DNA of 64,000 bases from Gammaproteobacteria bacterium (GCA_002746645.1 PDPU01000002.1:1-64000), one strand, 5' to 3'. Positions 1 through 9,183 are shown, numbered from the stretch's first letter. The notes: generated by a model from the sequence alone, not told the origin. Numbers and translations are program-made.

Positions 1-187
1 CAGCGGACCACAGATCAGGTCCCCCTCCCAGTGTCCCGGCACCGCTCGATCCTCGGCCTCGGCGGGCCGCTCCCGAATCGAGATGCCGCCGACGATCGAG
101 CCGCTTCGGCCGGTGTCGGTTCTAGAATTCGGTTGTCGCTTCTTCCGCCTTGTACGCAGGTGCTCGCAGAGCTCTCGTCTGAGCGCG
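1..187 (-). pseudogene. IS30-family transposase fragment
   Basis: This stretch is nearly identical, with scattered substitutions, to 2778-2964 inside the IS30-type transposase further right, in the same orientation. The match stops abruptly near 187, so the N-terminal part of this copy is missing; the rest runs off the left edge of the window. It is therefore a truncated second IS30 copy. Bases 188-287, between it and the CD-NTase stop codon, show no recognisable gene. Confidence 0.85.
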
Positions 188-287
188 CACGGTGAAGCAG
201 GGCCCCTTGCAATGAACCAGTACGCTTTTCTGGGTCCGGAAGCTGCGTGGTCCGATCTCGACGGGTTTTGCCATACCTTACCTCTCC

Positions 288-1169
288 TTACCACTGATTC
301 CAGAGATCAACCAACATTTTGACAAATGCATCACAGTCTGTCTGAGGCCAGCCATCACGCAGCAAGTAGCACTGTTTGTTGGCGCAAACCAAGTCTCTTT
401 TGGCTGCATCCTGCAGATACCATTCCAAGATGTTGACCACGCAGTCCTGATAACTGGTCGTGAACTTTTCATTCGGTACGTTGTAGAGCAATCCTTCGAT
501 GTAGTACGAAGGCGCAATACCGGCCTCGATCAAGCCACTTTCGACCAGTCTGTTGCGCATGTTTTTGAACACGCGGGCCATGGGTTTTAGCCACTTCGAA
601 GATGCTTGATGCTTTGCTGTCAGATTCTCAGAATGTTGCTTCGGGTAGTTTACGATTCGCTCGCCGGCAGCGTTGAAGAAGCAGATGCCTTCGACGTACC
701 GGGAATCGCTCGCTGACCGAAACCTGAAGTACCGCCGGAATTGCGTCGCGACAATCACATCCGATTTCCGACGTGAACCGCTCGCGTCGATGGCAATCGC
801 CTTGTCGCCAGTTTTCACCGCTGATCCGTATTGTTCTTCAAGCACCGACAGCACGTCCTGCTTGAAGTCGGTGTGCGTGTAGGTTGCGTAGCTGAATGCC
901 TGCTTGTAGGCAGACTTTTCGCCATCGGACAGCAATTCGAGATCGCTGTGGAGGCAGTTATGAAGCCGTATAACGATGTCCACGTCGCTCTCGGCATAGA
1001 TATTCGTGTCGTTGCCGTATGAGCCTTGAAGGAACACCTTGAAGTTCTTGTCGGCGTAGGGCGTGTCGCTATCCTTCAAGACGTTTTTTATTGCGTTATA
1101 GGTGTTACTCGATTGAGTGATTGATCCCTGATGGGACCACGTTTCGAGCTGTGACTCTGGAATAGGCAT
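288..1169 (-). CDS. CD-NTase (cGAS/DncV-like nucleotidyltransferase), CBASS signal synthase
   Basis: The 293-residue protein has the nucleotidyltransferase core of bacterial CD-NTases: a GS motif at residues 49-50, the metal-binding pair D62-x-D64 in ESDVDIVI, and a third acidic residue at about D137 in RRKSDVIVA. Members of this family sense phage infection and make cyclic di- or trinucleotides that switch on a cell-killing effector. The start ATG at 1169 has a GGGGA ribosome site just upstream and lies 12 bases after the capV stop, so the two genes form an operon. No ubiquitin-like Cap2/Cap3 or HORMA/TRIP13 partner is visible, which fits the short two-gene CBASS type. The nucleotide product cannot be deduced from the sequence. 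Confidence 0.9.
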   Translation of the reverse strand: MPIPESQLETWSHQGSITQSSNTYNAIKNVLKDSDTPYADKNFKVFLQGSYGNDTNIYAESDVDIVIRLHNCLHSDLELLSDGEKSAYKQAFSYATYTHTDFKQDVLSVLEEQYGSAVKTGDKAIAIDASGSRRKSDVIVATQFRRYFRFRSASDSRYVEGICFFNAAGERIVNYPKQHSENLTAKHQASSKWLKPMARVFKNMRNRLVESGLIEAGIAPSYYIEGLLYNVPNEKFTTSYQDCVVNILEWYLQDAAKRDLVCANKQCYLLRDGWPQTDCDAFVKMLVDLWNQW

Positions 1170-1181
1170 CTTTTCCCCTGG

Positions 1182-2129
1182 CTATATCAAATACTCGCGA
1201 AGCTGCTGCTCCCGTGAGGCGAACGACTCGCGCCCTCGCTGGAACAAAATGTCCAGCTTCTTAAGGTCGTGTTCCAGCAGATCGGTCGCCATTTCAGGGG
1301 TGACGTAGGAGTCACTGATCCGAATGGTCGGTATGTCATGGAAGAGGATCTGCCGCAGTTGATCCATCGACTGCGTGTTGATTTCCAATGTCTTCCGCAG
1401 CAGCTGCACGCTAACGAGATATTTTTTTGCAAACCTCATCAGCAGGCTCGGCTTCGGGTCGGGGTAGACACCCACGCCAACACTCACCAGCCGGATGTCC
1501 TTGCGGTTACTTTGCAATGCCTGGACTGCTTCGGCGATCGCGTACAGCGTCGGGTTATTTGCGCAGTACCCACCATCTATCAGCTCGATGTCCTCACCCA
1601 TCGATGTTCTTACGATCGTCCGTTTAAAAAACGGGTAAGCCGAGCACGACGCCCTGACGGCGTCTGCGATGCTTACGCCAAAGCCCGGGACAAACGTGCC
1701 GACACGTCCATGCGCTTGGGCAGCGCTGCCCTTGAAGATCATCGGGCGCTCGGTCAGCCACTTGGCTGTGACGATCCCTATACCCGTCTTTACATCATCG
1801 AACGCTGTATTCTCGAAGACCTCGCTTGCCAGATTTTTCAATGCCTGCGACCTGGCAGGAGCGGTCTTTTGAGACATTACGGTAGGCACGTGCTTGCGGT
1901 AAAGCTGCAGGATGGAATCGACGTCGTGGCCGAGCGCAATCAGTGACGCGATGATCGCGCCCGTGCTGGTCCCAAAAACAAGATCGAATTTCTGGTGCAG
2001 TGGGCACCCGACCATAGCCTCGATTTCCTTGAGTACTCCCAGTGTGTAAAAGCCCTTGGCACCGCCGCCGTCTAGCGTAAGGACGCGCAGCAAGGCAGAT
2101 GACGTCGAGACATCATTCAATCCTACCAT
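1182..2129 (-). CDS. capV: CapV-like patatin phospholipase, CBASS effector
   Basis: A 315-residue patatin-like lipase. The oxyanion loop GGGAKG is at residues 21-26, the nucleophile elbow GTSTG has its serine at 55, and the DGG motif supplies the catalytic aspartate at about 185. CapV proteins are activated by the cyclic nucleotide made by the neighbouring CD-NTase and degrade membrane phospholipids, killing the infected cell before phage release. I chose ATG 2129 because a GGGGAGG ribosome site lies 8 bases upstream; a TTG at 2135 would sit too close to it. It is the first gene of the operon. The 221 bases upstream, up to the IS30 copy, hold no gene and must carry the promoter. Confidence 0.9.
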   Translation of the reverse strand: MVGLNDVSTSSALLRVLTLDGGGAKGFYTLGVLKEIEAMVGCPLHQKFDLVFGTSTGAIIASLIALGHDVDSILQLYRKHVPTVMSQKTAPARSQALKNLASEVFENTAFDDVKTGIGIVTAKWLTERPMIFKGSAAQAHGRVGTFVPGFGVSIADAVRASCSAYPFFKRTIVRTSMGEDIELIDGGYCANNPTLYAIAEAVQALQSNRKDIRLVSVGVGVYPDPKPSLLMRFAKKYLVSVQLLRKTLEINTQSMDQLRQILFHDIPTIRISDSYVTPEMATDLLEHDLKKLDILFQRGRESFASREQQLREYLI

Positions 2130-2346
2130 TTTCAATGTCCTCCCCAGAGCTGTTGAACATATGCAATACTGGCGATCATCAGCTCAATCCCGAGACTGAA
2201 ATCGTGCCGCGCCAGCGTTTCTGGCTTGAAGTGAAGCTCTGCGAATGTCTGCATGGTGGTTGTACAGGTCCTATCGTCGGCGAGTCGCATTTGGTTATCA
2301 CAATGCAACCAACCAATAAATCACTATCGAATCATGGACAGATCTT

Positions 2347-3395
2347 GGACTCAAGCGGTCAATGCAAAGGTCTGACTGAGTATATCGACAGGTCTTGACC
2401 AGTTCAATGTCTTCCGCGGGCGCGTGTTCAACTTGCACGCCACCTCGTCCAGTCGCTCCTGACTGTGGATCGACAGTACCGTTCACTTCGGAAAATACTG
2501 CCTGAGCAGGCCGTTGGTGTTCTCGTTGCTCCCGCGCTGCCAGGGAGGGGCTCACCGGATCGCAGAAATACACATCCACATCGGTTTCCACACTGAACCA
2601 TTCGTGATCGGCCATTTCGCTGCCACGATCCCGGGTCAGTGTCTTCATCATCTTCTCGGGCAGCTTCACCATCGCTTCCTTCAGCGCCCGGGTCACCACC
2701 GCCGTCTCCTTCGATTCGACCTTCACCAGCATCACGAAACGCGAATGACGCTCCACCAGCGTCGTGATGTACGAGTTCAGCGGACCACAGATCAGATCCC
2801 CCTCCCAGTGTTCCGGCACCGCTCGATCCTCGGCCTCGGCGGGCCGCTCCCGAATCGAGATGCCGCCGACGATCGAACCGCTTCGGCCGGTGTCGGTTCT
2901 CGAATTCGGCTGTCGCTTTTTCCGCCTTGTATGCAGGTGCTCGCAGAGCCCTCGTCTGAGCGTGCCACGCGCCTGGATGAACAGGCTCCTGTAGATCGTT
3001 TCGTGAGAGACCCGCGGGGAATCCGCCTTGCTTTCCCGCTTCAGCCACGAAGCAATCTGCTCGGGTGACGTCGATCGCTCGAGGGCGGCGACGATGTTGC
3101 CGAAGCTCTTCCCAGCGCTCAGACCCCGGGAGATCTCCTCGCGTTCGGCAAGTGACAGCGCGCGCGATGAGCGTTTGCGTGGCATTGGTTTGATACCGCC
3201 TCGATCGTCTACCATGCGACGAAGCGTAACCGATGAACGTCCGAGACAGGCAGCGATCTCAGTCATCCTCAGACCCGTATGCCAGGCGCTCCGGAGGTCG
3301 TTCAACTGTGCGATGGTGAAAGGAATACCGCAGGACATTGTCTGATCATTGCTCCAGTGTTCAACAATTCACTGTTGCAACGACCGCTTGAATTC
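2347..3395 (-). mobile_element. IS30-family insertion sequence (inactivated)
   Basis: An element of about 1.05 kb bounded by imperfect terminal inverted repeats. The left end at 2351-2360 and the reverse complement of the right end at 3382-3391 share TCAAGCGGTC, followed after two bases by TGCAA on both sides. It contains one transposase gene on the minus strand, now broken. The ends are approximate because no target duplication could be confirmed. The element lies between the CBASS operon and a truncated open frame at 3396. Confidence 0.75.
2351..3338 (-). pseudogene. IS30-family transposase, frameshifted and stop-interrupted
   Basis: The N-terminal two thirds are intact: a helix-turn-helix region (residues about 10-50) and the integrase core with the first catalytic aspartate in HWEGDLI and the second in TRDRGSE. 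Within the run GGGAGGGG at 2541-2550 the frame shifts. The expected continuation (WQRGSNENTNG, which carries the catalytic glutamate, then QERLDEVACKLNTRPRKTL) is found in another frame and ends at 2351. That restored frame also holds a TGA at 2483-2485. Two independent lesions mean this copy cannot make an active transposase. Confidence 0.85.
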
Positions 3396-3641
3396 GCCTT
3401 CGAAGTTGGCACGCTCGACAGCATCTATCAGCCGGCCGGTGACGTTCTGGACGACCTCAACCGACAGGTGATTGACGCGCTGATCGAGTGCGAGCATGTG
3501 TACCTTCCTGTGTTGCGGGGTTGCCGGTTGCAGCCGGCGCTGCTGGATATGCACCGGCTGCAACCCGAGTCCTTCTGGTTGACACGAGCACGATCTCTCC
3601 TGTGCAGTTCGTTTTCCGCACAAACCGAACAAGACGCCTGA
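3396..3641 (+). pseudogene. possible 3' remnant of a gene cut by IS30
   Basis: The frame stays open from the right end of the IS30 element to a TGA at 3639-3641, encoding about 80 residues with reasonable composition and no start of its own. It may be the C-terminal tail of a gene interrupted by the insertion, but I recognise no family and the frame could be open by chance. Confidence 0.3.
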
Positions 3642-3674
3642 GCAATTCTGACAGTCACGCGGTAGATTGCTCGG

Positions 3675-4448
3675 ATGGCGAACAGAAAGATGAATCAGCA
3701 GAATCCGGGAACCGTCCTGATCACCGGTGGCTCGCGTGGCATCGGAAGAGCCACCGCCATACTGGCAGCGCGGCACGGCTGGCAAGTTGCCTTTACCTGG
3801 CAGACCAACGAGGCCGCTGCGACGAAAACCGTGGGAATCATCGAAGCGGCTGGTGGCGTGGCTGTCGGGTTCCGTGGCGATGTCACGTCCGAAGCCGATG
3901 TGCAACGGAATTTCGATCAGACCATTGATCGGTTCGGCGCGCTGCATGCCGTCGTGGTCAACGCGGGAATCGTCGCACCTTCGACCACGCTTGCGGAAAT
4001 GTCGGTGCAACGGCTGCGTCGGGTGCTCGACACTAATGTCTTCGGCGCGTTACTGGTTGCGCGTGAAGCGGCACGTCGACTGTCGAAATTCGTCGAAGAG
4101 CGTGATGCGTCCATCGTGTTCGTGTCATCGGCTGCTGCCAGGCTCGGGTCACCGTTCGAGTACGTCGACTATGCGGCGAGCAAGGGGGCGATGGACACGC
4201 TGACACTTGGGTTGTCGAAGGAACTCGCGCCCGAGAGTATTCGTGTCAATGCCGTTCGCCCGGGCTTGATCGAGACCGATATCCATGCAAGCGCTGGTCA
4301 ACCGGATCGTGCCTTGCGTCTCGGCAAGGGCGTGCCCATGCAGCGTCCGGGTACCGCCGAGGAAGTCGCGTCGGCGATCGTCTGGTTGATGAGTGCGGCA
4401 GCGTCCTACACGACGGGAGCAATCCTTGATGTCGCCGGCGGGCGTTGA
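3675..4448 (+). CDS. SDR-family oxidoreductase (YgfF-like)
   Basis: A 257-residue classical short-chain dehydrogenase/reductase. It has the Rossmann motif TGGSRGIG near residue 20, NAG near residue 97, a catalytic serine in FVSSAAARLGS and the YAASK Tyr-Lys pair. The C-terminal half, through PMQRPGTAEEVASAIVWL, follows E. coli YgfF closely. Members reduce or oxidise small carbonyl or alcohol substrates with NAD(P)H in the cytoplasm; the substrate here is unknown. A second in-frame ATG at 3690 could be the true start, since neither has a strong ribosome site. The gene stands alone and converges on the heme operon; the 190 bases between hold no clear feature. Confidence 0.88.
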   Translation: MANRKMNQQNPGTVLITGGSRGIGRATAILAARHGWQVAFTWQTNEAAATKTVGIIEAAGGVAVGFRGDVTSEADVQRNFDQTIDRFGALHAVVVNAGIVAPSTTLAEMSVQRLRRVLDTNVFGALLVAREAARRLSKFVEERDASIVFVSSAAARLGSPFEYVDYAASKGAMDTLTLGLSKELAPESIRVNAVRPGLIETDIHASAGQPDRALRLGKGVPMQRPGTAEEVASAIVWLMSAAASYTTGAILDVAGGR

Positions 4449-4638
4449 GCGGCGTCCGGGTCTTCCGCTACCGGCCGGAGAATGCTCCTTGAACCCGAGG
4501 GCAGACGGATACCTCGCTTGCGCAGTGTTTCCTTTCTGAATGATGCTCCGCGTGTTTGCGGACGACCGCGGGCGGGTTTGTGTGCGGTTCGCAAGCCGAA
4601 GCAATCCGCCACTTCGGCCTGCACGCTGCAAGACCCGT

Positions 4639-5013
4639 TCAGAGCACGGCTTCGAAGCCCTCGAAATGCGGGTGGTCAAGGTACATGTGGCCTCGCTTTC
4701 CTGCACCCTTGTGCGCATCGCGAAAGGCCTGCGAGTGGGTCCAGTTCTCGAAATCCTCACGCGAGTTCCACACGGTGTGGGAGGAATAGAGCGAGTACTC
4801 ATCCGTCGTCGGACCCTTGAGCAGATGGAACTCGCGGAAGCCGGGCATCTTGTCGAGTTGGGTGTCGCGGTTGCGCCACACGTCTTCGAAGGCTTCCTCC
4901 TGGCCGGGTACGACCTTGAAGCGGTTCATGGCGATATACATCAGTGGGTACTCCATTGGTTGGTGTGTAACCGGGCCGGCCGGGTATTCGAGCGGCCCTG
5001 TGGTCGTGTTCAC
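4639..5013 (-). CDS. ABM-domain monooxygenase, candidate heme-degrading enzyme
   Basis: The 124-residue protein has an antibiotic-biosynthesis-monooxygenase (ABM) ferredoxin-like fold, beginning at about MYIAMNRFKVVPG and including FEDVWRNRD, FREFHLL and YSSHTVWNSREDFENW. IsdG/HmoA-type members of this fold open the heme ring and release iron. It is the last gene of the heme uptake operon: its likely GTG start overlaps the hmuV stop by four bases (GTGA). A start at the internal Met 20 or Met 25 is an alternative. The position supports a heme-oxygenase role, but this is inferred from context and no catalytic triad is assigned. Confidence 0.8.
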   Translation of the reverse strand: MNTTTGPLEYPAGPVTHQPMEYPLMYIAMNRFKVVPGQEEAFEDVWRNRDTQLDKMPGFREFHLLKGPTTDEYSLYSSHTVWNSREDFENWTHSQAFRDAHKGAGKRGHMYLDHPHFEGFEAVL

Positions 5014-5855
5014 CCTGCATTCCGGTTCGTGTCTGGTGGTTCTTCCCGGTGACGCCGGCCGGTAACGACGAGGGGTAGGGCATTGTCACACGGGTGCGGC
5101 AGAATATCGACAGGCAGTCCGTAGACGGATTCCAGGCGCGCCCGGGTCAGGACGTCCGCGGGCGTGCCGTCGCCGACGATACGGCCGTTTTCGAGCAGCA
5201 TCACGCGGTCGGCGTGTGTTGCCGCCAGGTTCAGGTCGTGCAGCACGCAGATCGCGGTGAGTTGCCGACTGTGCACGCGTTCGTGCACGATCGACAGGAT
5301 TGCGTGCTGATGTGACAGGTCGAGTGCCGACGTCGGCTCATCGAGCAGCAGAATGGCCTGCCGGTTGTCGTCGTCGAGTTGCGCAAGCACGCGCGCGAGT
5401 TGCACGCGTTGCTGCTCGCCGCCCGACAGCGATGCATAGCCGTGACCGGCAAGATGCGAGACATCGGCCAGGGCCATGGTGCGTTCGACATGCTGTTTGG
5501 TGGTGTCGTGGGATTCGCCCGGAAAACCGCTGCGCCAGGGAATGCGGCCCATGGCGACCACATCCTCGGCACGGAAATCGAAACTCAGCTGGCTCGATTG
5601 CGGCAGTATGGCGCGACAGCGCGCGAGATCACGGGGGGACCAGTCTCGCAGGTCCTGGCCGTGCATGAGCACCTTGCCGCGATCGGGAGCGCGTTCACCC
5701 GACAGCAGCGCGAGCAGCGTGCTCTTGCCCGCGCCGTTGGGGCCGATCAGGGCGACGAATTCGCCGTGCCTGACCTCGAAGGAAACGTCGTCAACGCGTG
5801 GTTTGCCTTTTCTGCCATCGACACGGCAGGCTTCGACGGTGTAGCAGATGCTCAT
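5010..5855 (-). CDS. hmuV: heme ABC transporter ATP-binding protein HmuV
   Basis: The 281-residue ATPase has Walker A GPNGAGKST at residues 38-46, the signature LSGGEQQRVQLAR and Walker B ILLLDEPTSALD followed by the H-loop region ICVLHDLNLAA. This is the FecE/BtuD/HmuV pattern for iron-siderophore, B12 or heme import. I set the start at ATG 5855, which overlaps the hmuU stop as ATGA; a start at 5876 would give 7 extra residues. It would power the HmuU permease dimer at the inner membrane. Confidence 0.9.
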   Translation of the reverse strand: MSICYTVEACRVDGRKGKPRVDDVSFEVRHGEFVALIGPNGAGKSTLLALLSGERAPDRGKVLMHGQDLRDWSPRDLARCRAILPQSSQLSFDFRAEDVVAMGRIPWRSGFPGESHDTTKQHVERTMALADVSHLAGHGYASLSGGEQQRVQLARVLAQLDDDNRQAILLLDEPTSALDLSHQHAILSIVHERVHSRQLTAICVLHDLNLAATHADRVMLLENGRIVGDGTPADVLTRARLESVYGLPVDILPHPCDNALPLVVTGRRHREEPPDTNRNAG

Positions 5856-6886
5856 GCCGTGAAGCTCCGGCGCCATTGCAGCAGCAGTGCAATGAAGAAA
5901 GGACCACCCACGATGGACGTCAGGATCCCGATGGGCATTTCCGCCGGAGCCACGAGGGTCCGCGCAACGTTGTCGGCCAGCAGCAGCAGGATGCCGCCGA
6001 GCATGGCGCTGGCGGGCAGCAGCCGCGCATGTCCGGGCCCGATCATCAGGCGCACGAGATGCGGAGTGACGAGGCCGATGAAACCGATGATGCCGGTGAT
6101 GGCCACCGCGGCGCCGACGAGCAGGGCCACACAGACCACCAGTCGTTGCTTGAGCTGCTGTACGTCGAAGCCGAGTTGCCAGGCTTCACCTTCACCGAGC
6201 AGCATCGCATCGAGCGCATGGCGCTGCGTCATCAGGTAGACGAGGGCCGGCAGCATCAGCATTGCCGACATCGACAGCTTCTGCCAGCTGCTGGTGGCGA
6301 GACTGCCCATGGTCCAGAAGGTCAGGGTGCGCAACTGGAAGTCATCGGAGATGAAGATCAGCAGCCCCGTGCCCGCTTGCGCGACGGCGCCGATGGCGAT
6401 ACCGGCGAGCAGCATGGTCATGACGTCGGTGCGGCCTTCGCGTGTGGCGAGGCGGTATACCAGCCAGGTGGTGAACAGTCCGCCGACGAAGGCGGCCAGG
6501 GGAAGCTGGAAGTGACCGAGGCCGGCCAGCACCGGAATCCGTTGCCCGAGGACAATGGAAAGTGCGGCAGCCAGTGCGGCGCCGCTCGATACACCCACGA
6601 GGCCCGGGTCTGCCAGCGGGTTGCGAAACAGGCTCTGCAGGGTTGCGCCCGATACGGCAAGCGCGACCCCGACGAGAAGTGCGGTCAGTACGCGTGGTGC
6701 GCGGATGTCGCGCACCACGCTGATGACCGCCGGAGACAACGGACTCGACGCGTCATTGCCGCCGAACAGCAGTGCCTGAATGGTATCCAGGGTGCCGATG
6801 GGCATGGCGCCGACACGAAACGACCCGATGGCGGATGCGACCAGAAGCAGGGCGAGAAGCGGCAGCAGCCACAGGCGCCCCGTCAT
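5852..6886 (-). CDS. hmuU: heme ABC transporter permease HmuU (FecCD family)
   Basis: A 344-residue very hydrophobic protein of the FecCD/BtuC family, normally with ten membrane helices. Diagnostic pieces include RAPRVLTALLVG, LAVSGATLQSLFRNPLADPGLVGVSSGAAL and GIIGFIGLVTPHLVR, the last near the coupling helices. It forms the inner-membrane channel for heme handed over by HmuT. Its ATG overlaps the hmuT stop by four bases and its own stop overlaps hmuV, so the three are translationally coupled. Confidence 0.92.
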   Translation of the reverse strand: MTGRLWLLPLLALLLVASAIGSFRVGAMPIGTLDTIQALLFGGNDASSPLSPAVISVVRDIRAPRVLTALLVGVALAVSGATLQSLFRNPLADPGLVGVSSGAALAAALSIVLGQRIPVLAGLGHFQLPLAAFVGGLFTTWLVYRLATREGRTDVMTMLLAGIAIGAVAQAGTGLLIFISDDFQLRTLTFWTMGSLATSSWQKLSMSAMLMLPALVYLMTQRHALDAMLLGEGEAWQLGFDVQQLKQRLVVCVALLVGAAVAITGIIGFIGLVTPHLVRLMIGPGHARLLPASAMLGGILLLLADNVARTLVAPAEMPIGILTSIVGGPFFIALLLQWRRSFTA

Positions 6887-7839
6887 TTCGTGGTGGCAGC
6901 AGGGTAGAACAGCGTGACGAGTTCGTGCAGCGCTTCGGCGATGCGCGGACCGAACCCGAGCATCCGTACCGGCTCGACGAGGTGAATGCGTGCGTTCTCC
7001 GCTGCCGGTGTGGCAGCCACGCCGGGAATGGTCAGCAGCGAACGAAGTGCATCGTCCGCATTCCCCTCACCATGCAGGGAAGCGATGATGACGTCGGGCT
7101 TCGTGGTAGCGAGGGACTCGGCATTGAGGGGCTTGTAGCCCTGCACGTTGTCGAGCACGTTCTCGCCGCCGGCAAGGCGGATCATCGCATCTGCAGCGGT
7201 TCCGGCACCTGCCGCCATCACGGAGTTGCTGTCGGTGCCGAGCAGCGACAGCACTCTGGGTACCGGCCCATCGGCGGGTATGGCTTCCTTCGCCTCCGCT
7301 ACCGCGGCGAGGACTTCCTCGTTGAGGGTGTCGGCCTTGTCCTGTACGCCGAACAGGCAACCGAGGCTGGTGATCGTGGCCGTCACGCCGTCGACGCTGT
7401 AGTCGCGTGGCATCTGGAAGACCGCGATCCCGGTGCGCTCGAGTTGTTCGATGGTTTCCGGTGGTCCGGCATCCGCGGCCAGCAGCATGAGCGAGGGTTC
7501 GAGAGACAGCAGGCCTTCACTCGCGAGACTGCGCAGGTAACCCACGCTGGGCAGTTCGGTTGCTTCAGGAGGCCATTGGCTGGTGGTATCGACGGCGACG
7601 ATGGTCTGCTCCAGCCCGAGTCGGTACAGGCTTTCGGTGATGGCACTTCCTGCCACCACGACACGTGATGTATCGATCGCCTTTTCTTCGCCGGACTTTT
7701 CCTTGCCGGGCTTTCCTTCGGCAGCGATATCGCTGCAGTGTGCCAGCGAAGTGCTCACGAGCGGCTCGTCGCCCTGTGCTGCCAGAGGCAGCAGCAGGGC
7801 GATCGACGCGCTGCACAGTAGTAGACGTGCAGACATCAT
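6883..7839 (-). CDS. hmuT: periplasmic heme-binding protein HmuT
   Basis: A 318-residue periplasmic binding protein of the type III (BtuF/FhuD/HmuT) class. It has an N-terminal signal peptide (MMSARLLLCSASIALLLPLAAQG). The mature part contains VVVAGSAITESLYRLGLEQTIVAVDTT and GYLRSLASEGLLSLEPSLML, typical of the first lobe of heme-binding HmuT proteins. The start at 7839 forms an ATGA overlap with the stop of the upstream HmuY-like gene; an upstream start would read through an arginine-rich antisense-like stretch and was rejected. Confidence 0.9.
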   Translation of the reverse strand: MMSARLLLCSASIALLLPLAAQGDEPLVSTSLAHCSDIAAEGKPGKEKSGEEKAIDTSRVVVAGSAITESLYRLGLEQTIVAVDTTSQWPPEATELPSVGYLRSLASEGLLSLEPSLMLLAADAGPPETIEQLERTGIAVFQMPRDYSVDGVTATITSLGCLFGVQDKADTLNEEVLAAVAEAKEAIPADGPVPRVLSLLGTDSNSVMAAGAGTAADAMIRLAGGENVLDNVQGYKPLNAESLATTKPDVIIASLHGEGNADDALRSLLTIPGVAATPAAENARIHLVEPVRMLGFGPRIAEALHELVTLFYPAATTK

Positions 7840-9095
7840 TGGGCGGCGACAGGCATGTGTCGGATCGACACGAAACCGCTGGTGGCGCCTTCGTCGTAGT
7901 AACCGACCAACTGCAGCTTGTAGGTGCCTTCCGGTGTTTCGATGGCGTAGACACGGAAGTTGGGCCACAGGCGATGGCTGCCGTTGAGGTTGTAGACGTA
8001 CCAGGGATAGTCGGCAAAGACGCCACCTGTGGTGTCGTCGAACCAGTTCGGTACGCTGGCGCCGTTCACCGTGTCCGTCGCCAGTGCTGCGTCCATCGGG
8101 CCGAAGCTGCCGCCGGAATCACCGGAGCCGTAGACACCGCCGTTGGTCCAGAGGTTCCAGCTGCGGCCGTCTGCACTGATGTCGAGTTGCAGATCCCAGC
8201 TGTCGGCGGCACTGTCGCAATCCATCTCACCCATCGTCTCGAAGTCGTAGCAGACCTTGCCGCCTTCCGCGCCCGGGCTGGCCACCCAGGTGGTGGTATT
8301 GGTGTCGAAGTTGCTCGCGCCGGCGCCCTGTATGAACAGCTCCGTGGTCACCTGACGCTCGTTCGTCTGGATGTCGGTGACATGCAGTTTGGCGTAGCTG
8401 TCGCCCGACGCCCCGCGTACCGCGAACCAGGCATCGGCGTTGGCGCTGAGCTGGTGGGTGCTGGGGTCGTACAGGAACCAGGAGTTGTCGCCTGTCTGGC
8501 CGGTACCGACAATGTTGGCGACGTAGTGGTCACTGAGAAATTCGACCGCCGACATGTCGGTTGCTTCGGTCAGTGCCGCAAGCTCGTTTTCCGCCGTGGC
8601 AGCCATGAATACATCCTTCAGCGGCTCGTTTTCTTCATTGTAGAAATCGAGTTGTGCATCCACGATGCCGCCCTTGACCTGACCGTTGCCGGAAACCCCG
8701 CCGTTCAGGATGACGTTGTTGCGTTTGAACGCGATATCCCACTCATTGGAGCTGGCGGCCGCTTCGTCACTGAGGTCGAGTACCGTGGCGTTCGAGATGT
8801 CGTAGTACGTCCAGTGGTTTGCCGGATCGTTGTCATCGGCACCGAAACCGCCGGCCGTGGCGTCGATGCGAATGCTGGTTATGCCGTCAACCGTCGTTGC
8901 CGTGGCGGAGCTGCTGCCACCTTCAGTGCCGGTGTTCTCGCCACCACCGGTTTCGGTGCCGGTGTTTTCGCCGTTGCTGTCGTTGGCGTTGTTGCCGTCG
9001 TCGTCGTCGCTGCTCGAGCAGGCGGCAAGCGCGCAGCTGGTTGCGACAAGCATGCATGCCAGCCATCGCCGGTTTCGTTGTTGCGTGTATTTCAT
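7836..9095 (-). CDS. HmuY-family heme-binding lipoprotein, possibly two-domain
   Basis: The 419-residue protein has a lipoprotein signal with lipobox LAAC at residues 23-26, then an Asp/Asn/Gly/Thr-rich linker. The mature part has HmuY features: WDIAFKRNNV with an NGG turn near residue 117, and a C-terminal YKLQLVGYYD...TSGFVSIRH pattern. A second WDLQLDI...NGGVYGSG block near residue 296 suggests two HmuY-like units or a long insertion. HmuY-type proteins bind heme at the outer surface and pass it to a TonB receptor. The ribosome site GGAGAAG is clear. It sits between the receptor gene and hmuT. Confidence 0.78.
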   Translation of the reverse strand: MKYTQQRNRRWLACMLVATSCALAACSSSDDDDGNNANDSNGENTGTETGGGENTGTEGGSSSATATTVDGITSIRIDATAGGFGADDNDPANHWTYYDISNATVLDLSDEAAASSNEWDIAFKRNNVILNGGVSGNGQVKGGIVDAQLDFYNEENEPLKDVFMAATAENELAALTEATDMSAVEFLSDHYVANIVGTGQTGDNSWFLYDPSTHQLSANADAWFAVRGASGDSYAKLHVTDIQTNERQVTTELFIQGAGASNFDTNTTTWVASPGAEGGKVCYDFETMGEMDCDSAADSWDLQLDISADGRSWNLWTNGGVYGSGDSGGSFGPMDAALATDTVNGASVPNWFDDTTGGVFADYPWYVYNLNGSHRLWPNFRVYAIETPEGTYKLQLVGYYDEGATSGFVSIRHMPVAAQ

Positions 9096-9183
9096 GATCG
9101 TGTCTTCTCCGGTTGGTACTTCAGGTAGATCCCTTGTCTCTAGCGGTTGGTTCCCGGTCTGGGTCCGTCAGGTCTGTCCTGCC

